From: Candidatus Woesearchaeota archaeon | GTDB lineage: Archaea > Nanobdellota > Nanobdellia > Woesearchaeales > GW2011-AR9 | Assembly (NCBI GenBank): GCA_018696595.1 | Contig: JABHQW010000003.1 | Coordinates: 124,001-188,000, forward strand | Direction: 5' to 3' | Length of the DNA: 64,000 bases | Shown: positions 24,780 to 34,470 of the stretch, one piece after another | How the letters are laid out: each line of letters starts with the position of its first letter | Position numbering within the stretch: position 1 is the stretch's first letter | Notes under the pieces: generated by a model | Told to the model about the DNA's origin: nothing | The model's input: only the letters and a program-made list of their open reading frames with translations | The model's database searches: none | Made by a program: the position numbers and the translations under genes

Positions 24780-25742
24780 TCAGTAATAGTTACCAGTGGT
24801 ATAAATTACTCGCCCCAGACTATGGATATAACCAATTAACCGCCTTAATCGGCTCATGGCGCTACTAAAATTCTCTTGAGCAAGGTATTTCTTTTCAATT
24901 TCATCAATTTCTAGATTAAACAATTTTTTACGGTTAGAGATATTTAACGCTAATTCAGCATCTTTATTATATGCCGCCTTTATAGTTTCAAGATAAAATT
25001 GTTTGATTTGTTTCATTAATTCTTCAATCCTTGACTTTTCTGCTACAGATATTTTTAAAGTTCGTAAAAAACGAGCACTTCTTCTAGCTTCATCTGCTAT
25101 TCCTTCAATGTAAAAAGATTTAGAGTAATAATACATTAAATCTATAGGAGTTAATTTAAACCGTTTAAGTGCATTTGCTGGTTTATCTAAGTTAAATAGA
25201 ATTGCCCGGTAAATCAAAAAGTATAATCGGTTTACATCCTTATCACGTTCATTAGTACTTTCATAATTATCTTCTTTAAATATCTTACAACATTCATCAA
25301 TCATTGTTCTGGTAACAATATCCATTTTGCGTAATAGTTCTTCTACAGATACTTTTTCCATATTTAGAAAATCTTTAGCCACTATAGAATCAGAAGTTTG
25401 CTCCATGATTTCTAAAGCAATTAAATTCTGAACCATACTTTGAAGTTCTTTTATTTTGTTTTTTATTTCCTTCCCCTTAAGAACGATAGTTCTAATATTT
25501 TGAATATAAGCAGAATTTACCTCTCTTACAATCATTTCCCATTTTTTCCCATCAATATCAATATTAATACTTCTTTCTTCATTTGTTTTTGCAAAATCAT
25601 GATTTGACAATAATAGATTTGGCCCACTTTCTTCAATATAAATCAAGTCGCCTTTTTTTAGTTTATTATGAGTAATCCAAGTTTTAGGTAAAGAGATGAT
25701 AAAACTACTTTTACCAAATGATATTAATTTTCTATAATCCAT
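24780..25742 (-). CDS. AbrB-like DNA-binding / PhoU-domain regulator
   Basis: The 320-aa protein opens with a SpoVT/AbrB-like swapped hairpin: RKLISFGKSSFIISLPKTWI...GDLIYIEESGPNLLLS (about 3-48). The remainder is helical and PhoU-like, with two repeated bundles. This architecture is the archaeal phosphate-uptake regulator type (COG0704). PhoU proteins control phosphate transport and signalling. No phosphate transporter lies in the window. A GAGGGATT ribosome-binding site precedes the ATG. The divergent promoter region upstream contains a long palindrome (25874-25910) that could be its operator. Confidence 0.88.
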   Translation of the reverse strand: MDYRKLISFGKSSFIISLPKTWITHNKLKKGDLIYIEESGPNLLLSNHDFAKTNEERSINIDIDGKKWEMIVREVNSAYIQNIRTIVLKGKEIKNKIKELQSMVQNLIALEIMEQTSDSIVAKDFLNMEKVSVEELLRKMDIVTRTMIDECCKIFKEDNYESTNERDKDVNRLYFLIYRAILFNLDKPANALKRFKLTPIDLMYYYSKSFYIEGIADEARRSARFLRTLKISVAEKSRIEELMKQIKQFYLETIKAAYNKDAELALNISNRKKLFNLEIDEIEKKYLAQENFSSAMSRLRRLIGYIHSLGRVIYTTGNYY

Positions 25743-25873
25743 TTTAATCCCTCGAAATTTTTAATTAGTCACCTAAAATGGGTCTAAAAAATCTGTTGAT
25801 TTTTGCTTGATCCATTTTAATTCCTCCCATGCATACAGGAAAAATTAAGAAGACATTATGCTTCTTATTCCAC

Positions 25874-25910
25874 CCCTGAAATGCATATACCCGCTATATA
25901 GCATTTAGGG
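25874..25910. repeat. 37-nt inverted repeat, candidate operator
   Basis: Arms of 16 nt (CCCTGAAATGCATATA and TATATAGCATTTAGGG) surround CCCGC. They pair along their whole length with one single-base bulge in each arm. It lies just upstream of the TATA box (GTATTTATATTTAAA, about 25914-25928) of the small acidic gene and in the divergent gap of the PhoU-like regulator. The core CCCGCTATA is shared with the toxin-antitoxin operator at 10427-10440. Confidence 0.6.
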
Positions 25911-25984
25911 AAGGTATTTATATTTAAATGTTATGTAAGAAATATAGCTAACTTAGTGTTTAGTAAACCAAAGGGGTGGCCAAA

Positions 25985-26206
25985 ATGTTTGATCCAGTTA
26001 AACAAAAGCATGAATCGTTAGTAATGAAAGAAGGTGTTTATTCGAAAAAAGTACGAGCAAAGTTTGTTGAAGACGATATTCTTAACAGTGAAGAAGAAGC
26101 TTTCATGGAAGGATATGACATTGACGAATTTATGGATGACTATGATGAGTTAGACGAAGAGGAATTCTCATCTAAAAGCGGAGAGTTCCCTGAAAAGGTG
26201 TACTAA
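25985..26206 (+). CDS. small acidic hypothetical protein
   Basis: The 73-aa protein is basic in the first half (KKVRAKF) and strongly acidic at 35-63 (EEEAF...DEFMDDYDELDEEEF). I take the ATG at 25985 because GGGGTGG just upstream works as its ribosome-binding site; a GTG at 25976 would fall inside that site. It heads a two-gene unit with 26210. The function is unknown. Confidence 0.7.
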   Translation: MFDPVKQKHESLVMKEGVYSKKVRAKFVEDDILNSEEEAFMEGYDIDEFMDDYDELDEEEFSSKSGEFPEKVY

Positions 26207-26209
26207 GAG

Positions 26210-26407
26210 ATGTCATTAAAAAAAGTATTGGGCCTAGATGCATTTTCCTTAACGGATTCAGAGATTATGACTAAGATAGCTGAAGCTAAACGCAATAATA
26301 TTAATATTATCGAATTCTCTAATGACAATAAAAAAGTAAGAATTAATATTGGCAAAGTTGCTTCTGTGGGAATGATGACTGGCTGGTACGATTACTGGGA
26401 CGGTTAA
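26210..26407 (+). CDS. small hypothetical protein, 65 aa
   Basis: It starts 3 nt after the acidic gene and ends with an unusual aromatic tail (GWYDYWDG). It is probably helical then beta. No family is recognised. Co-transcription with the acidic protein suggests that the two act together. Confidence 0.65.
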   Translation: MSLKKVLGLDAFSLTDSEIMTKIAEAKRNNINIIEFSNDNKKVRINIGKVASVGMMTGWYDYWDG

Positions 26408-26434
26408 AAAGAACTTTTTTTATTATCATTAAAA

Positions 26435-27610
26435 TTACTTTAACTTCTTACGTTTTTTTCTAATAAAAAAAAAGGTCCTTAAAAAAATTAGAATAACTAT
26501 TAAAATGATTACTGCAAAAGTAATCCAATTATTTAATCCTCTTTGATTAATTTTATTTAATATTGATTTACTATCAGTTTTAATTCGATAATCACCATAA
26601 TTCCCATTAGAATAGAATTTAAAAGTTATTTCTCTCCAATAATTTTTATTATCTTCTGGACAATTTAAAGTAAATAAAACATCCCAACTACCATCTTTTA
26701 ATAAAGTAAACTTAGGAGTACTAGAAAAATCAGAATATAATTCACAACCAAGATTATGTTTTGGAATTAGTTCATTTGATACAAGTTCCAAAACTTGATT
26801 AATTTCTGGATAATTTTCCCATTGCAAAGTGTAATCTAATTTGTGTTGAGTTATCTCAGAATCAGTAAATGTCAATTCACTACGACAAGTAAAGCAATCT
26901 CTATTTTCATATAATTTAATTTGGTTCCGATTTACTTCAATCTTACTGATTCCAACTTTTTCTTCAAACTCCACTATCTTAGGAAAATCAAACATCTGAG
27001 GTGAAAACAATTCTTTTTTTTCTAGCAAACCGGGAGTAATTAAAACAATTTTACGAAGATCTCCAGAATCTAACAAATAAACTAAAGAATCTTCTTGGAA
27101 ACCGTAAGTTTTTGACTTGACTTTTTGTTCCTTGTTGGTTAATCGAATAGATTTTTCAGAAGGGATATTCATTCCAATAATCAAGCCATCAATTGTTGCT
27201 TCGTTAGCATTTGTAACACTTAGAAAAAAACTAATTCTTTCATCATTTTCAAATTTTTTTATTTGGTTAGGAAAATCATTAAAAAAATTTATAATTTTAG
27301 TTTCATCAACTAAAATTCCTTCCTGAAAGATATGATTAATTGTGGTTTTATAACTTAATCCAATTGTAGATAAATCAGGTGAAGAAGAATAACTGACCAT
27401 AATTCTCACTTCATTATTAACCATACAATCATTAACTTTCATAGTCGTAATTTCCCAATTTGAAAAATCATTAACATCACTAAAAGTTTCAATTATTTTT
27501 TCATAATAACTGGAACTCTGTTCTAATGGTTCACATGGAATTGTTGGTTGGGAAGCAATTACCATTGTAGAAAAAAGAATAATACTAAAAAGAACTATCA
27601 AGGGCCTCAT
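26435..27610 (-). CDS. exported single-anchor membrane protein
   Basis: With the ATG at 27610 the protein (391 aa) starts with a clean signal peptide (RPLIVLFSIILF...VIAS, about 1-19). It continues as a beta-rich extracytoplasmic domain with several Cys (CTFC-like CFTCRS near residue 235), and ends with one TM (NWITFAVIILIVILIFL) and a basic cytoplasmic tail. The longer frame to 27703 would put a second hydrophobic segment before the signal peptide. A TATA box (CTTTATAAA on the opposite reading, 27632-27640) sits 26 nt from 27610, so I prefer 27610. The family is unknown. Confidence 0.7.
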   Translation of the reverse strand: MRPLIVLFSIILFSTMVIASQPTIPCEPLEQSSSYYEKIIETFSDVNDFSNWEITTMKVNDCMVNNEVRIMVSYSSSPDLSTIGLSYKTTINHIFQEGILVDETKIINFFNDFPNQIKKFENDERISFFLSVTNANEATIDGLIIGMNIPSEKSIRLTNKEQKVKSKTYGFQEDSLVYLLDSGDLRKIVLITPGLLEKKELFSPQMFDFPKIVEFEEKVGISKIEVNRNQIKLYENRDCFTCRSELTFTDSEITQHKLDYTLQWENYPEINQVLELVSNELIPKHNLGCELYSDFSSTPKFTLLKDGSWDVLFTLNCPEDNKNYWREITFKFYSNGNYGDYRIKTDSKSILNKINQRGLNNWITFAVIILIVILIFLRTFFFIRKKRKKLK

Positions 27611-27738
27611 GATTAAAGTTAATTTCTTTTTCTTTATAAAATTTATTAAAACTTTAAACTCAATTAGAGTTAAACCCATTAACAAGATAGTTATTATACC
27701 CAAAACATATTTAAACTCAAACTTTTTCTTTAATAGAG

Positions 27739-28677
27739 ATGTATCTAAAAAGAGGGGCTAAAAGAACTTTTCAAGTAATTAGAAAAAATAAATTATTATT
27801 CATGAGTCTAATTATATTACAGATTATATTCATTGGAACGATGGCATATACTGGGTATAGCTATCAAATAAAAATATTAGAAAGTGCTAAAGGAGTCATG
27901 GATCCATTAGAAGATGCTAACTATGATCCTGAGAATATTAAAGCAGGCGGAGAATTTACGGGAGATGCATTAGCAATTTATAGAAGTTACAAAGATATGC
28001 GAACTAACGTTCTAAATATGGTCGCTTGGATGTTGGGAATATTTGTTATTATTAATGGTTTGTTATGGGCAATCACACATAGAATGTTTAAAAAAGTTAA
28101 CTTAAAAAGTTTTGGAAATCAATTATTGAAATTTTTTGTTTCTTCTTTAGTTTTCTTAGTTCCGTATATAATAATTAGTTATTCTTTACTTAAAGGTTTA
28201 TTAAAAGCAGATATGGCAATTGAAGCTGTTTCTTCTGCAGTACGAATCGTAACTTATACCTTTATGGCCTTCTATTACTTTATGATTGTTGCACTTGCAT
28301 TCATTGATGTTAAGTCCTGGAAAGAGTTTGTTAAGGTTTGGGTAAAAGTTGGAATTAAGAATTTCCCAAAAGCATTAATGTTCTTTTTATTTTGGCCATT
28401 TATATTAATTGTGTTATTAATTGCAACATTATACAAACATATTGCCAAGAAAACAGAGTCTAAATATCAGAAAGTTTATAACTTTTTAATTTCCTTAATT
28501 AACACACCATCAACAGTTTTGTTAATTAATTTAATGCTATTTTCAGCAAGTATCTATTTTTTATCTATAAATGTTGACGAAACTACTTTTGGTTTAATGA
28601 TTCTATTTTCAGTAATTTTAGTAATCGTTGTAGTCTTAACTAGAATATTCTGGATTGCTAGTTTGAAAGAGATATAG
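27739..28677 (+). CDS. seven-TM membrane protein
   Basis: The 312-aa protein has about seven TM segments, with an exported loop of about 55 residues between TM1 and TM2. It is similar in layout (TM1, long outer loop, then TM bundle with basic cytoplasmic turns) to the membrane protein at 39453 and to the DUF4013-like protein at 18831. Distant kinship is possible but not shown. The function is unknown. Confidence 0.75.
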   Translation: MYLKRGAKRTFQVIRKNKLLFMSLIILQIIFIGTMAYTGYSYQIKILESAKGVMDPLEDANYDPENIKAGGEFTGDALAIYRSYKDMRTNVLNMVAWMLGIFVIINGLLWAITHRMFKKVNLKSFGNQLLKFFVSSLVFLVPYIIISYSLLKGLLKADMAIEAVSSAVRIVTYTFMAFYYFMIVALAFIDVKSWKEFVKVWVKVGIKNFPKALMFFLFWPFILIVLLIATLYKHIAKKTESKYQKVYNFLISLINTPSTVLLINLMLFSASIYFLSINVDETTFGLMILFSVILVIVVVLTRIFWIASLKEI

Positions 28678-28713
28678 AAAAAGATTATAAACCCTTAAAC
28701 AATTCTTAATTCA

Positions 28714-29085
28714 ATGAAAAATATAATCTTAGATACAAATGCTTTAATGGCAATTGCTGAGTTTAAAATAGATTTATTTTCAGAATTAGAAAGTGTTTGT
28801 GATTTCACCTATGAGATCTTCATTTTATCTGGAACCATTAAAGAATTGAAAAAAATTATGGAAGAACAACGTGGAAAATATAAAGCAGCAGCTAAACTTG
28901 CTTTAGGGATTATTCGCGTTAAAGGAATTAAACAAATTGAATCTACTGGTTATGTTGATGATGTTTTAGTAGATTATTCTAAGAAAGACTATTTAATTCT
29001 TACACAAGATGCTGCTTTGAAGAAAAGATTAGCTAAGCCGTATTTAACTATTAGACAAAAGAAAAGGATTATTATTGTTAAATAA
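28714..29085 (+). CDS. PIN-domain nuclease, Fcf1/Utp24-like (UPF0129 type)
   Basis: The 123-aa protein begins IILDTNALM (catalytic Asp near residue 7) and has ELKK near residue 45 with the acidic ligand of PIN domains, then DD (about 91) and ILTQDAALKKR (about 100-110). The C-terminal RQKKRIIIV matches archaeal Fcf1-like PIN proteins, proposed to process rRNA, rather than VapC toxins. No antitoxin gene flanks it. Confidence 0.82.
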   Translation: MKNIILDTNALMAIAEFKIDLFSELESVCDFTYEIFILSGTIKELKKIMEEQRGKYKAAAKLALGIIRVKGIKQIESTGYVDDVLVDYSKKDYLILTQDAALKKRLAKPYLTIRQKKRIIIVK

Positions 29086-29123
29086 ACAAAAATATTATAA
29101 AAAAATCTCATTCTGAAAATTAA

Positions 29124-30101
29124 ATGCCTGAACTAATAGATCAAGAACTTTTATTACGCTACCGAACAGGAACCTTAACCCAGCTAGTTAATCCAGAAGG
29201 AAAAGTTGATTTAAGTAAAACTATTAAAGAAAACTGCACAGGCCAATCAAGACTTTTAGTTCAGGTTTTAAGAAGCGTTCTAGGACCAAACTGCCAAGTA
29301 GATAACTATGAATATGCTTATCCTACAGAAGAAACTCAACCCTTTGTAGATAGGTTATATCACTTACTTTTATCTGAATTTGATTTTGCTGCTTTAGCTG
29401 GAGAAATTTGTATTGACAATTATAACATTAGAAGAAAAGAAACTCACCTTTGTTTCTATTTAGCTAATCAAGACTTAATGGCAGACCAAACAATAGTTTC
29501 TTTAATTGAAGGTACAAAATTTAACCAAGACCCGTTATTCATAACTCGACAAAGTGCCCCAGATCCAGATATTGAAGTAGCAAAATTATTGGATAAAAAG
29601 GAGATTAATGTTTTAGACGCAGGAATTGGCCAATCAACAGCAATCAACGGAGTTAGGTCTAGATTAAAAAAATTAGATAAAACTGTTAATACTTACGGAA
29701 TAAACTTAATGACAATGCCAGAAGTTACTGAACTTTCAGAACCTTGTTTTGTTGGAACTTTTGAAGATTATCCTTTTCCAGTTGGATTTGACTTAATTTA
29801 TTCCCATATTAGTAGTGCTTATTATACACCTAATATTGAAAAGTATGTAAAGAAATTAGTCTCCAGCCTTAATGAAGAAGGGGTTGCAATGCTAGAAATA
29901 ACAAATCCCCAAGAGTGGGAAAGAGTTTTATCAAAATTAAATGTTGAACATGAATTTTTAATGTCAATCCCTTTTACTGAAGCCTATAAATATGTCCATG
30001 GAAAGGAATCCTCATTTCATAAATATAAACCTGGCAGAATAGATGTTCAATTAAATGGAATTGATTGTTATCAGATTGAAGGTGTGTTGATAAAAAGGTA
30101 A
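29124..30101 (+). CDS. SAM-methyltransferase-fold protein
   Basis: The 325-aa protein has an unknown N-terminal domain (about 1-150) and a methyltransferase-like C-terminal half with motif I NVLDAGIGQSTAING (about 163-177), a FDLIYSH strand near 220 and the LNEEGVAMLEIT post-motif near 250. Motif I is degenerate (GIGQS). A TATA box (ATATTATAAAA, about 29090-29100) lies 25-30 nt upstream. The substrate is unknown. Confidence 0.7.
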   Translation: MPELIDQELLLRYRTGTLTQLVNPEGKVDLSKTIKENCTGQSRLLVQVLRSVLGPNCQVDNYEYAYPTEETQPFVDRLYHLLLSEFDFAALAGEICIDNYNIRRKETHLCFYLANQDLMADQTIVSLIEGTKFNQDPLFITRQSAPDPDIEVAKLLDKKEINVLDAGIGQSTAINGVRSRLKKLDKTVNTYGINLMTMPEVTELSEPCFVGTFEDYPFPVGFDLIYSHISSAYYTPNIEKYVKKLVSSLNEEGVAMLEITNPQEWERVLSKLNVEHEFLMSIPFTEAYKYVHGKESSFHKYKPGRIDVQLNGIDCYQIEGVLIKR

Positions 30102-30186
30102 TATACCTACTCGAGAATAATAAACTTTTTAAATGAATTCTAATCAAAGTATATAAATCATAATATATGATGGGGTGGAAAATTAA

Positions 30187-32187
30187 ATGATAGGAATAAT
30201 TGCTATAATTGTTAGTTTAATTGCTTTAGCTTACGCTGGATATCTTTCTATGAAAATCATGAAGATAAAACCAGGTACAGAGAAAATGCAAGAAATTGCT
30301 AATGCTATTAAAGAGGGAGCAATGGCTTACATGGCTCGACAATACAAAACTATTGCTATATTTGCAATAATTATCACAATTTTACTTTTCTGGCTATTTA
30401 ACATACCAATAGCTACAGGATTCTTATTTGGAGCGATCCTTTCAGGAATTTCTGGTTACATTGGAATGTCTATAGCTGTAAGAGCTAATGTTAGAACTGC
30501 ACAAACTGCTAAAAAAGGAATTAAAGAAGCATTAAGTGTTGCTTTCCAAGGTGGAGCAGTTACAGGAATGGCAGTTGTAGGTTTAGCTTTATTTGCAATC
30601 AGTGTATTTTATACTATTTTCAAAGATCCAGCAATGTTGGTTGGACTTGGTTTTGGAGCTTCTTTAATTAGTTTGTTCGCTAGAGTTGGTGGCGGAATTT
30701 ATACTAAAGCTGCTGACGTTGGAGCAGATTTAGTTGGAAAAATTGAAGCAGGCATCCCTGAAGACGATCCTCGAAACCCAGCAGTTATCGCTGATAATGT
30801 TGGAGATAATGTTGGAGATTGTGCGGGAATGGGTGCTGACTTATACGAAACTTATGTAGTTACAATTTTGGCAGCAATGCTATTAGCAATGATTCCATCA
30901 GTATCACAAATGTATAACATGACAATTGAATTGCCTTTAATGTTTGGTTCTGTAGCAATTGTTGGTTCAATTGTAGGAACATGGTTTGTTCGTTTAGGAA
31001 AATCAGGAAACATTATGGGGGCTTTGTATAAAGGATTAATTGCCTCAGGTGTACTTTCAGCAATTGGTTTCTATTTAATCATCTACTTTACTAATAACCC
31101 ATTAAATTTGTTTTTAGCAGCTGTTGTAGGTTTAGTTATCACCATCTTAATCAATGTGATTACTGAATATTACACCAGTACTAAATATAGACCAGTTAAA
31201 GCAGTTGCAGAAGCTTCCCTTACAGGAGCAGGTACAAACTTGATTAGAGGATTAGCAATTGGTTTAGAATCAACAATCCTTCCAGTATTAGTTATCTGTG
31301 GTGGAATTATTGCAGCTTACATGTTAGCAGGAGTTTACGGAATTGCAATCGCAGCAGTGTCAATGCTTTCATTAACTGGAATTATTATTGCTATGGACAC
31401 TTACGGACCAATTACAGACAATGCTGGAGGAATCGCAGAAATGGCTGGATTAGATAAGAAAGTTAGAAAGAACACTGACGCTTTAGATGCTGTTGGTAAT
31501 ACTACTAAAGCTGTTACTAAAGGTTATGCTGTTGGTTCAGCTGCACTTGGTGCTTTAGCTTTGTTCGTTGCATTTACTCAAGAAATTAAGCATGTAATTA
31601 ATGTACCAGTAAGTTTCTTGTTAACTAATCCCGCAGTTGTTGTAGGATTATTTATCGGAGCTTTGTTACCGTTTGCTTTTTCAGCAGTGTTAATGACAGC
31701 AGTAGGAACATCTGCACACGCAATCGTTGTGGAAGTAAGAAGACAATTCAAAGAAATTAAAGGTATCATGACTGGTAAAGGAAAACCAAATTATGCTAAG
31801 TGTGTTGATATTGTTACAAAGGCAGCTTTGCGTAACATGATCTTACCGGCAGTAATTGCAATCGCTGCCCCTCTTGCAGTAGGAATGATATTAGGAATCA
31901 AAGCATTAGGTGGATTATTAATCGGAGTTATTTTATCTGGATTAATGATGGCTCTGTTTATGAGTAACGCTGGAGCAACATGGGATAACGCTAAGAAATA
32001 CATTGAAGATGGCAACCATGGTGGTAAAGGTAAAGATGCACATAAAGCAGCAATTGTTGGTGACACTGTAGGAGATCCATTTAAAGATACTGCAGGACCT
32101 GCATTGAACGCTTTAATCAAAGTAATTAACACGTTTGCAATAGTTTTCGCACCGTTGTTTGTTGCTTATGGGTTGAATCTGTTTTAA
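30187..32187 (+). CDS. hppA: membrane-bound proton-translocating pyrophosphatase
   Basis: The 666-aa integral membrane enzyme couples pyrophosphate hydrolysis to ion pumping. Signature motifs are DVGADLVGK followed by [17 protein letters not shown] (about 178-210), [16 protein letters not shown] (about 406-421) and [14 protein letters not shown] (about 624-637). The GNTTKA segment (about 437) has Lys at the position that marks potassium-independent, proton-pumping enzymes. It has about 16 TM segments. The start has a GGGGTGG ribosome-binding site and a TATATAAA box at 30149-30156. In an archaeon with limited energy metabolism it could save energy from pyrophosphate released by biosynthesis (inference). 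Confidence 0.97.
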   Translation: MIGIIAIIVSLIALAYAGYLSMKIMKIKPGTEKMQEIANAIKEGAMAYMARQYKTIAIFAIIITILLFWLFNIPIATGFLFGAILSGISGYIGMSIAVRANVRTAQTAKKGIKEALSVAFQGGAVTGMAVVGLALFAISVFYTIFKDPAMLVGLGFGASLISLFARVGGGIYTKAADVGADLVGKIEAGIPEDDPRNPAVIADNVGDNVGDCAGMGADLYETYVVTILAAMLLAMIPSVSQMYNMTIELPLMFGSVAIVGSIVGTWFVRLGKSGNIMGALYKGLIASGVLSAIGFYLIIYFTNNPLNLFLAAVVGLVITILINVITEYYTSTKYRPVKAVAEASLTGAGTNLIRGLAIGLESTILPVLVICGGIIAAYMLAGVYGIAIAAVSMLSLTGIIIAMDTYGPITDNAGGIAEMAGLDKKVRKNTDALDAVGNTTKAVTKGYAVGSAALGALALFVAFTQEIKHVINVPVSFLLTNPAVVVGLFIGALLPFAFSAVLMTAVGTSAHAIVVEVRRQFKEIKGIMTGKGKPNYAKCVDIVTKAALRNMILPAVIAIAAPLAVGMILGIKALGGLLIGVILSGLMMALFMSNAGATWDNAKKYIEDGNHGGKGKDAHKAAIVGDTVGDPFKDTAGPALNALIKVINTFAIVFAPLFVAYGLNLF

Positions 32188-32235
32188 TTTTCTTTTTTAA
32201 TTTTTTCATAAAAGTAAAATCATAGTTGAAGGAAA

Positions 32236-32841
32236 ATGACAAACACTGAATCAAAATTAAGAGAAGCTAATGAAAAACACCATCAGTTAAGTTCTGCTTT
32301 TCTGGAATTAGGTTTTTCTATCATTCATATTGATACACTTAAAGAGGATCAAGGAATAGGGTTACCTTATCCACATCAGTTCTTAAGAAAAGACTATCAA
32401 GAAGCCCCAAGCCTTTATTTACGACTAGGTATTCCTTTTAATGCCAAAGTTGAGGAGTTCATGGGAATTGAAGCAGAAGAAAGAGGAGATCCAAAAGTGT
32501 ATGAAACGGCTGGGCCTTTTAACCACGGATTATTACCATTCCTCCAATATTTATCCCATGACCCTCTACTAAAAGGAGTTATCCAAAGAATGGGTTTTGA
32601 ATTTGGAAGTAGTTCCACCAGTAAATTATACATGGGGCCAGAAGAAGAAAAAATGATGATAGAAGGATTTAATCTTTATCCTCAAGAACAGTTTCAAGTA
32701 GGAAGGAGTAGCCATTCTTATGATTATTTAAAGAATGATCCACAACTAATTGTTGTTGGAATATCACAATTGGATCAAATGTTAAAAGAGTATCATAAAA
32801 TTGCAATGATGGTAGATAAGTATAAGCATCATCCTGTTTAG
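32236..32841 (+). CDS. hypothetical protein, 201 aa
   Basis: The soluble protein has no motif I recognise. It is rich in Leu, Tyr, Pro and His (for example YKHHPV at the C-terminus). It lies downstream of the pyrophosphatase but after an AT-rich gap with T tracts, so it probably has its own promoter. Confidence 0.75.
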   Translation: MTNTESKLREANEKHHQLSSAFLELGFSIIHIDTLKEDQGIGLPYPHQFLRKDYQEAPSLYLRLGIPFNAKVEEFMGIEAEERGDPKVYETAGPFNHGLLPFLQYLSHDPLLKGVIQRMGFEFGSSSTSKLYMGPEEEKMMIEGFNLYPQEQFQVGRSSHSYDYLKNDPQLIVVGISQLDQMLKEYHKIAMMVDKYKHHPV

Positions 32842-32885
32842 AATTTTTTTACTTTTTTTATTCTAAAATTCAAATAGAAATAATT

Positions 32886-33320
32886 TTAACGTTGATAACT
32901 TCTAATTAAACCGGGTTTAGAAGAATTCATAATTGCCCCAGCATAGTCACTTATAGTTACTAAACCCCTTGGCTTTGGATGAAAAGTTGCCCCACCATCT
33001 TGCCAATCTTCAGAAATCTGAGGATCTGGGTTACTTGAAGTACCAATAATTTCTCCACGGTGTAATCTCTTAAACTCAGGAACTAATTGTGGGCCATATT
33101 CTCCACCCATCAATTCAGAGTCACAAAGAATTTTATCATAAGTTCTTTCTGCCAATAATTCAACTGCTTCTACTCCACTAGTAGCTAGATCAACTCTGGC
33201 TCCTCTTAGTTCTAAATGACCCCCTACTGCTTCTAGTAATGCTTCATTATCATCTACCACTAAGATTCTAGTTTGATAGATTTTTGCAGGTACAGTTCCA
33301 AATAAATTATTTATTGGCAT
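32886..33320 (-). CDS. single-domain response regulator (receiver)
   Basis: The 144-aa protein is a stand-alone receiver domain with RILVVDD (Asp23 and 24), phospho-acceptor Asp67 in ILCDSEL, Thr94 in IIGTSS and Lys116 in FHPKP. All key residues are present, so phosphorylation is plausible. No histidine kinase lies in the window. A TATA box (TTTTATAAAC, about 33342-33351) lies about 26 nt from the ATG, giving a leaderless mRNA. The GGDEF protein at 35833 is the nearest signalling partner, but they are not in an operon. Confidence 0.9.
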   Translation of the reverse strand: MPINNLFGTVPAKIYQTRILVVDDNEALLEAVGGHLELRGARVDLATSGVEAVELLAERTYDKILCDSELMGGEYGPQLVPEFKRLHRGEIIGTSSNPDPQISEDWQDGGATFHPKPRGLVTISDYAGAIMNSSKPGLIRSYQR

Positions 33321-33439
33321 GAGACTAGCATTTCATCTGTTTTGTTTATAAAACTATCTGTTTCGTATATAATGTATATGTTTCTAATAAATTCAAACTA
33401 ATCATTAAATTTATAAATGAGATAAAAGATATAACTAAC

Positions 33440-34468
33440 ATGATTTGTTTCATAGCTTTAATTGTATTTGGAATCTTAGGGATCTTTTCAGCTACACATA
33501 GAAAGATTGCTTTAGAAGCTTTTGATTGTGTTTTCAGAAAGATTACTTTAAGAAAATGCTCAACTGGATTAGATGTAAGAATTAAAAGTTCTATTACGGG
33601 AAGATTCTTAAGAAAAAATCCGCGAACAGGTAAATTAATTTACAAACATTTTGAGATCATTTCTTGGATGTTTACAATCTTATTAATTGCTAGTTTAGTT
33701 TGGACAGGAATTTCTGGATATAATTATTACGTTTATGGAAATTGTAACGGCCCAAGTGTAGATGATCAGAGCGGGTTATGTTTATTTGATCCAACTGGAA
33801 GTAATGCTGAGATAACTGAATGTGATAATGAAGATTTAACTGCTCAAACAGAAGGAACAGAACCAACTATAGAAGGAATTGATTTGTCATTATTCCCAAC
33901 ATACGAACCAAAAGAATCTCAAGACCAGTTAGTTTATGTTGGCTGTTATACTTGCAGTAATACTAAGAAAGTTAATCCCACAATTAATGAGTTAGTTATT
34001 AAAAACAAAGAAAGTTTAAAGTTTACATTTATACATCTACTTTTTACTAGAGAACAGGACTATATTTCTAAAATTGAAAACTGTTTATACGAAGCTGATA
34101 AAGCTGCATTCTGGAAATTCCATAATACACTGATGCAAATGTCAGCCGAACAAGTTAAAGATAAAGAAGAGGTTCTAGGAATACTCAACAAAATTGAAGA
34201 GATAAAAGCTAGTGAAATTATTTTTTGTAGTAATACTATACAAGCAGAAGAATTATTTCAAAAACAGCTTAGAGAGATTAATAAAATTAATTTAGAAGGA
34301 ACACCAACAATCTTTGTTAATGATCAAGTGTTTATAGGACCTAAACCATTACGTGTCTATGAGAAACAGTTAAGCACAGATGTGGACTGGTTTGGAATTG
34401 GATTAATTGGCTTAGGTGTTTTGATTATATTAATTATGATTTACTTTGCTGTGTTTAAGAGAGAATAA
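33440..34468 (+). CDS. membrane protein with DsbA/thioredoxin-like domain
   Basis: The 342-aa protein has a TM or hydrophobic segment at the N-terminus, a second TM (about 75-95), a thioredoxin-fold domain with a CYTC active-site pair (about residues 172-175) and a cis-Pro loop GTPTIFVND (about 295-303), and a C-terminal TM (about 315-338). The fold points to disulfide exchange on the outer face of the membrane. The cysteine desulfurase gene starts 2 nt after its stop, so the two are co-transcribed. A TATA box (AATTTATAAATG, 33409-33420) lies about 26 nt upstream of the ATG. Confidence 0.82.
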   Translation: MICFIALIVFGILGIFSATHRKIALEAFDCVFRKITLRKCSTGLDVRIKSSITGRFLRKNPRTGKLIYKHFEIISWMFTILLIASLVWTGISGYNYYVYGNCNGPSVDDQSGLCLFDPTGSNAEITECDNEDLTAQTEGTEPTIEGIDLSLFPTYEPKESQDQLVYVGCYTCSNTKKVNPTINELVIKNKESLKFTFIHLLFTREQDYISKIENCLYEADKAAFWKFHNTLMQMSAEQVKDKEEVLGILNKIEEIKASEIIFCSNTIQAEELFQKQLREINKINLEGTPTIFVNDQVFIGPKPLRVYEKQLSTDVDWFGIGLIGLGVLIILIMIYFAVFKRE

Positions 34469-34470
34469 AT

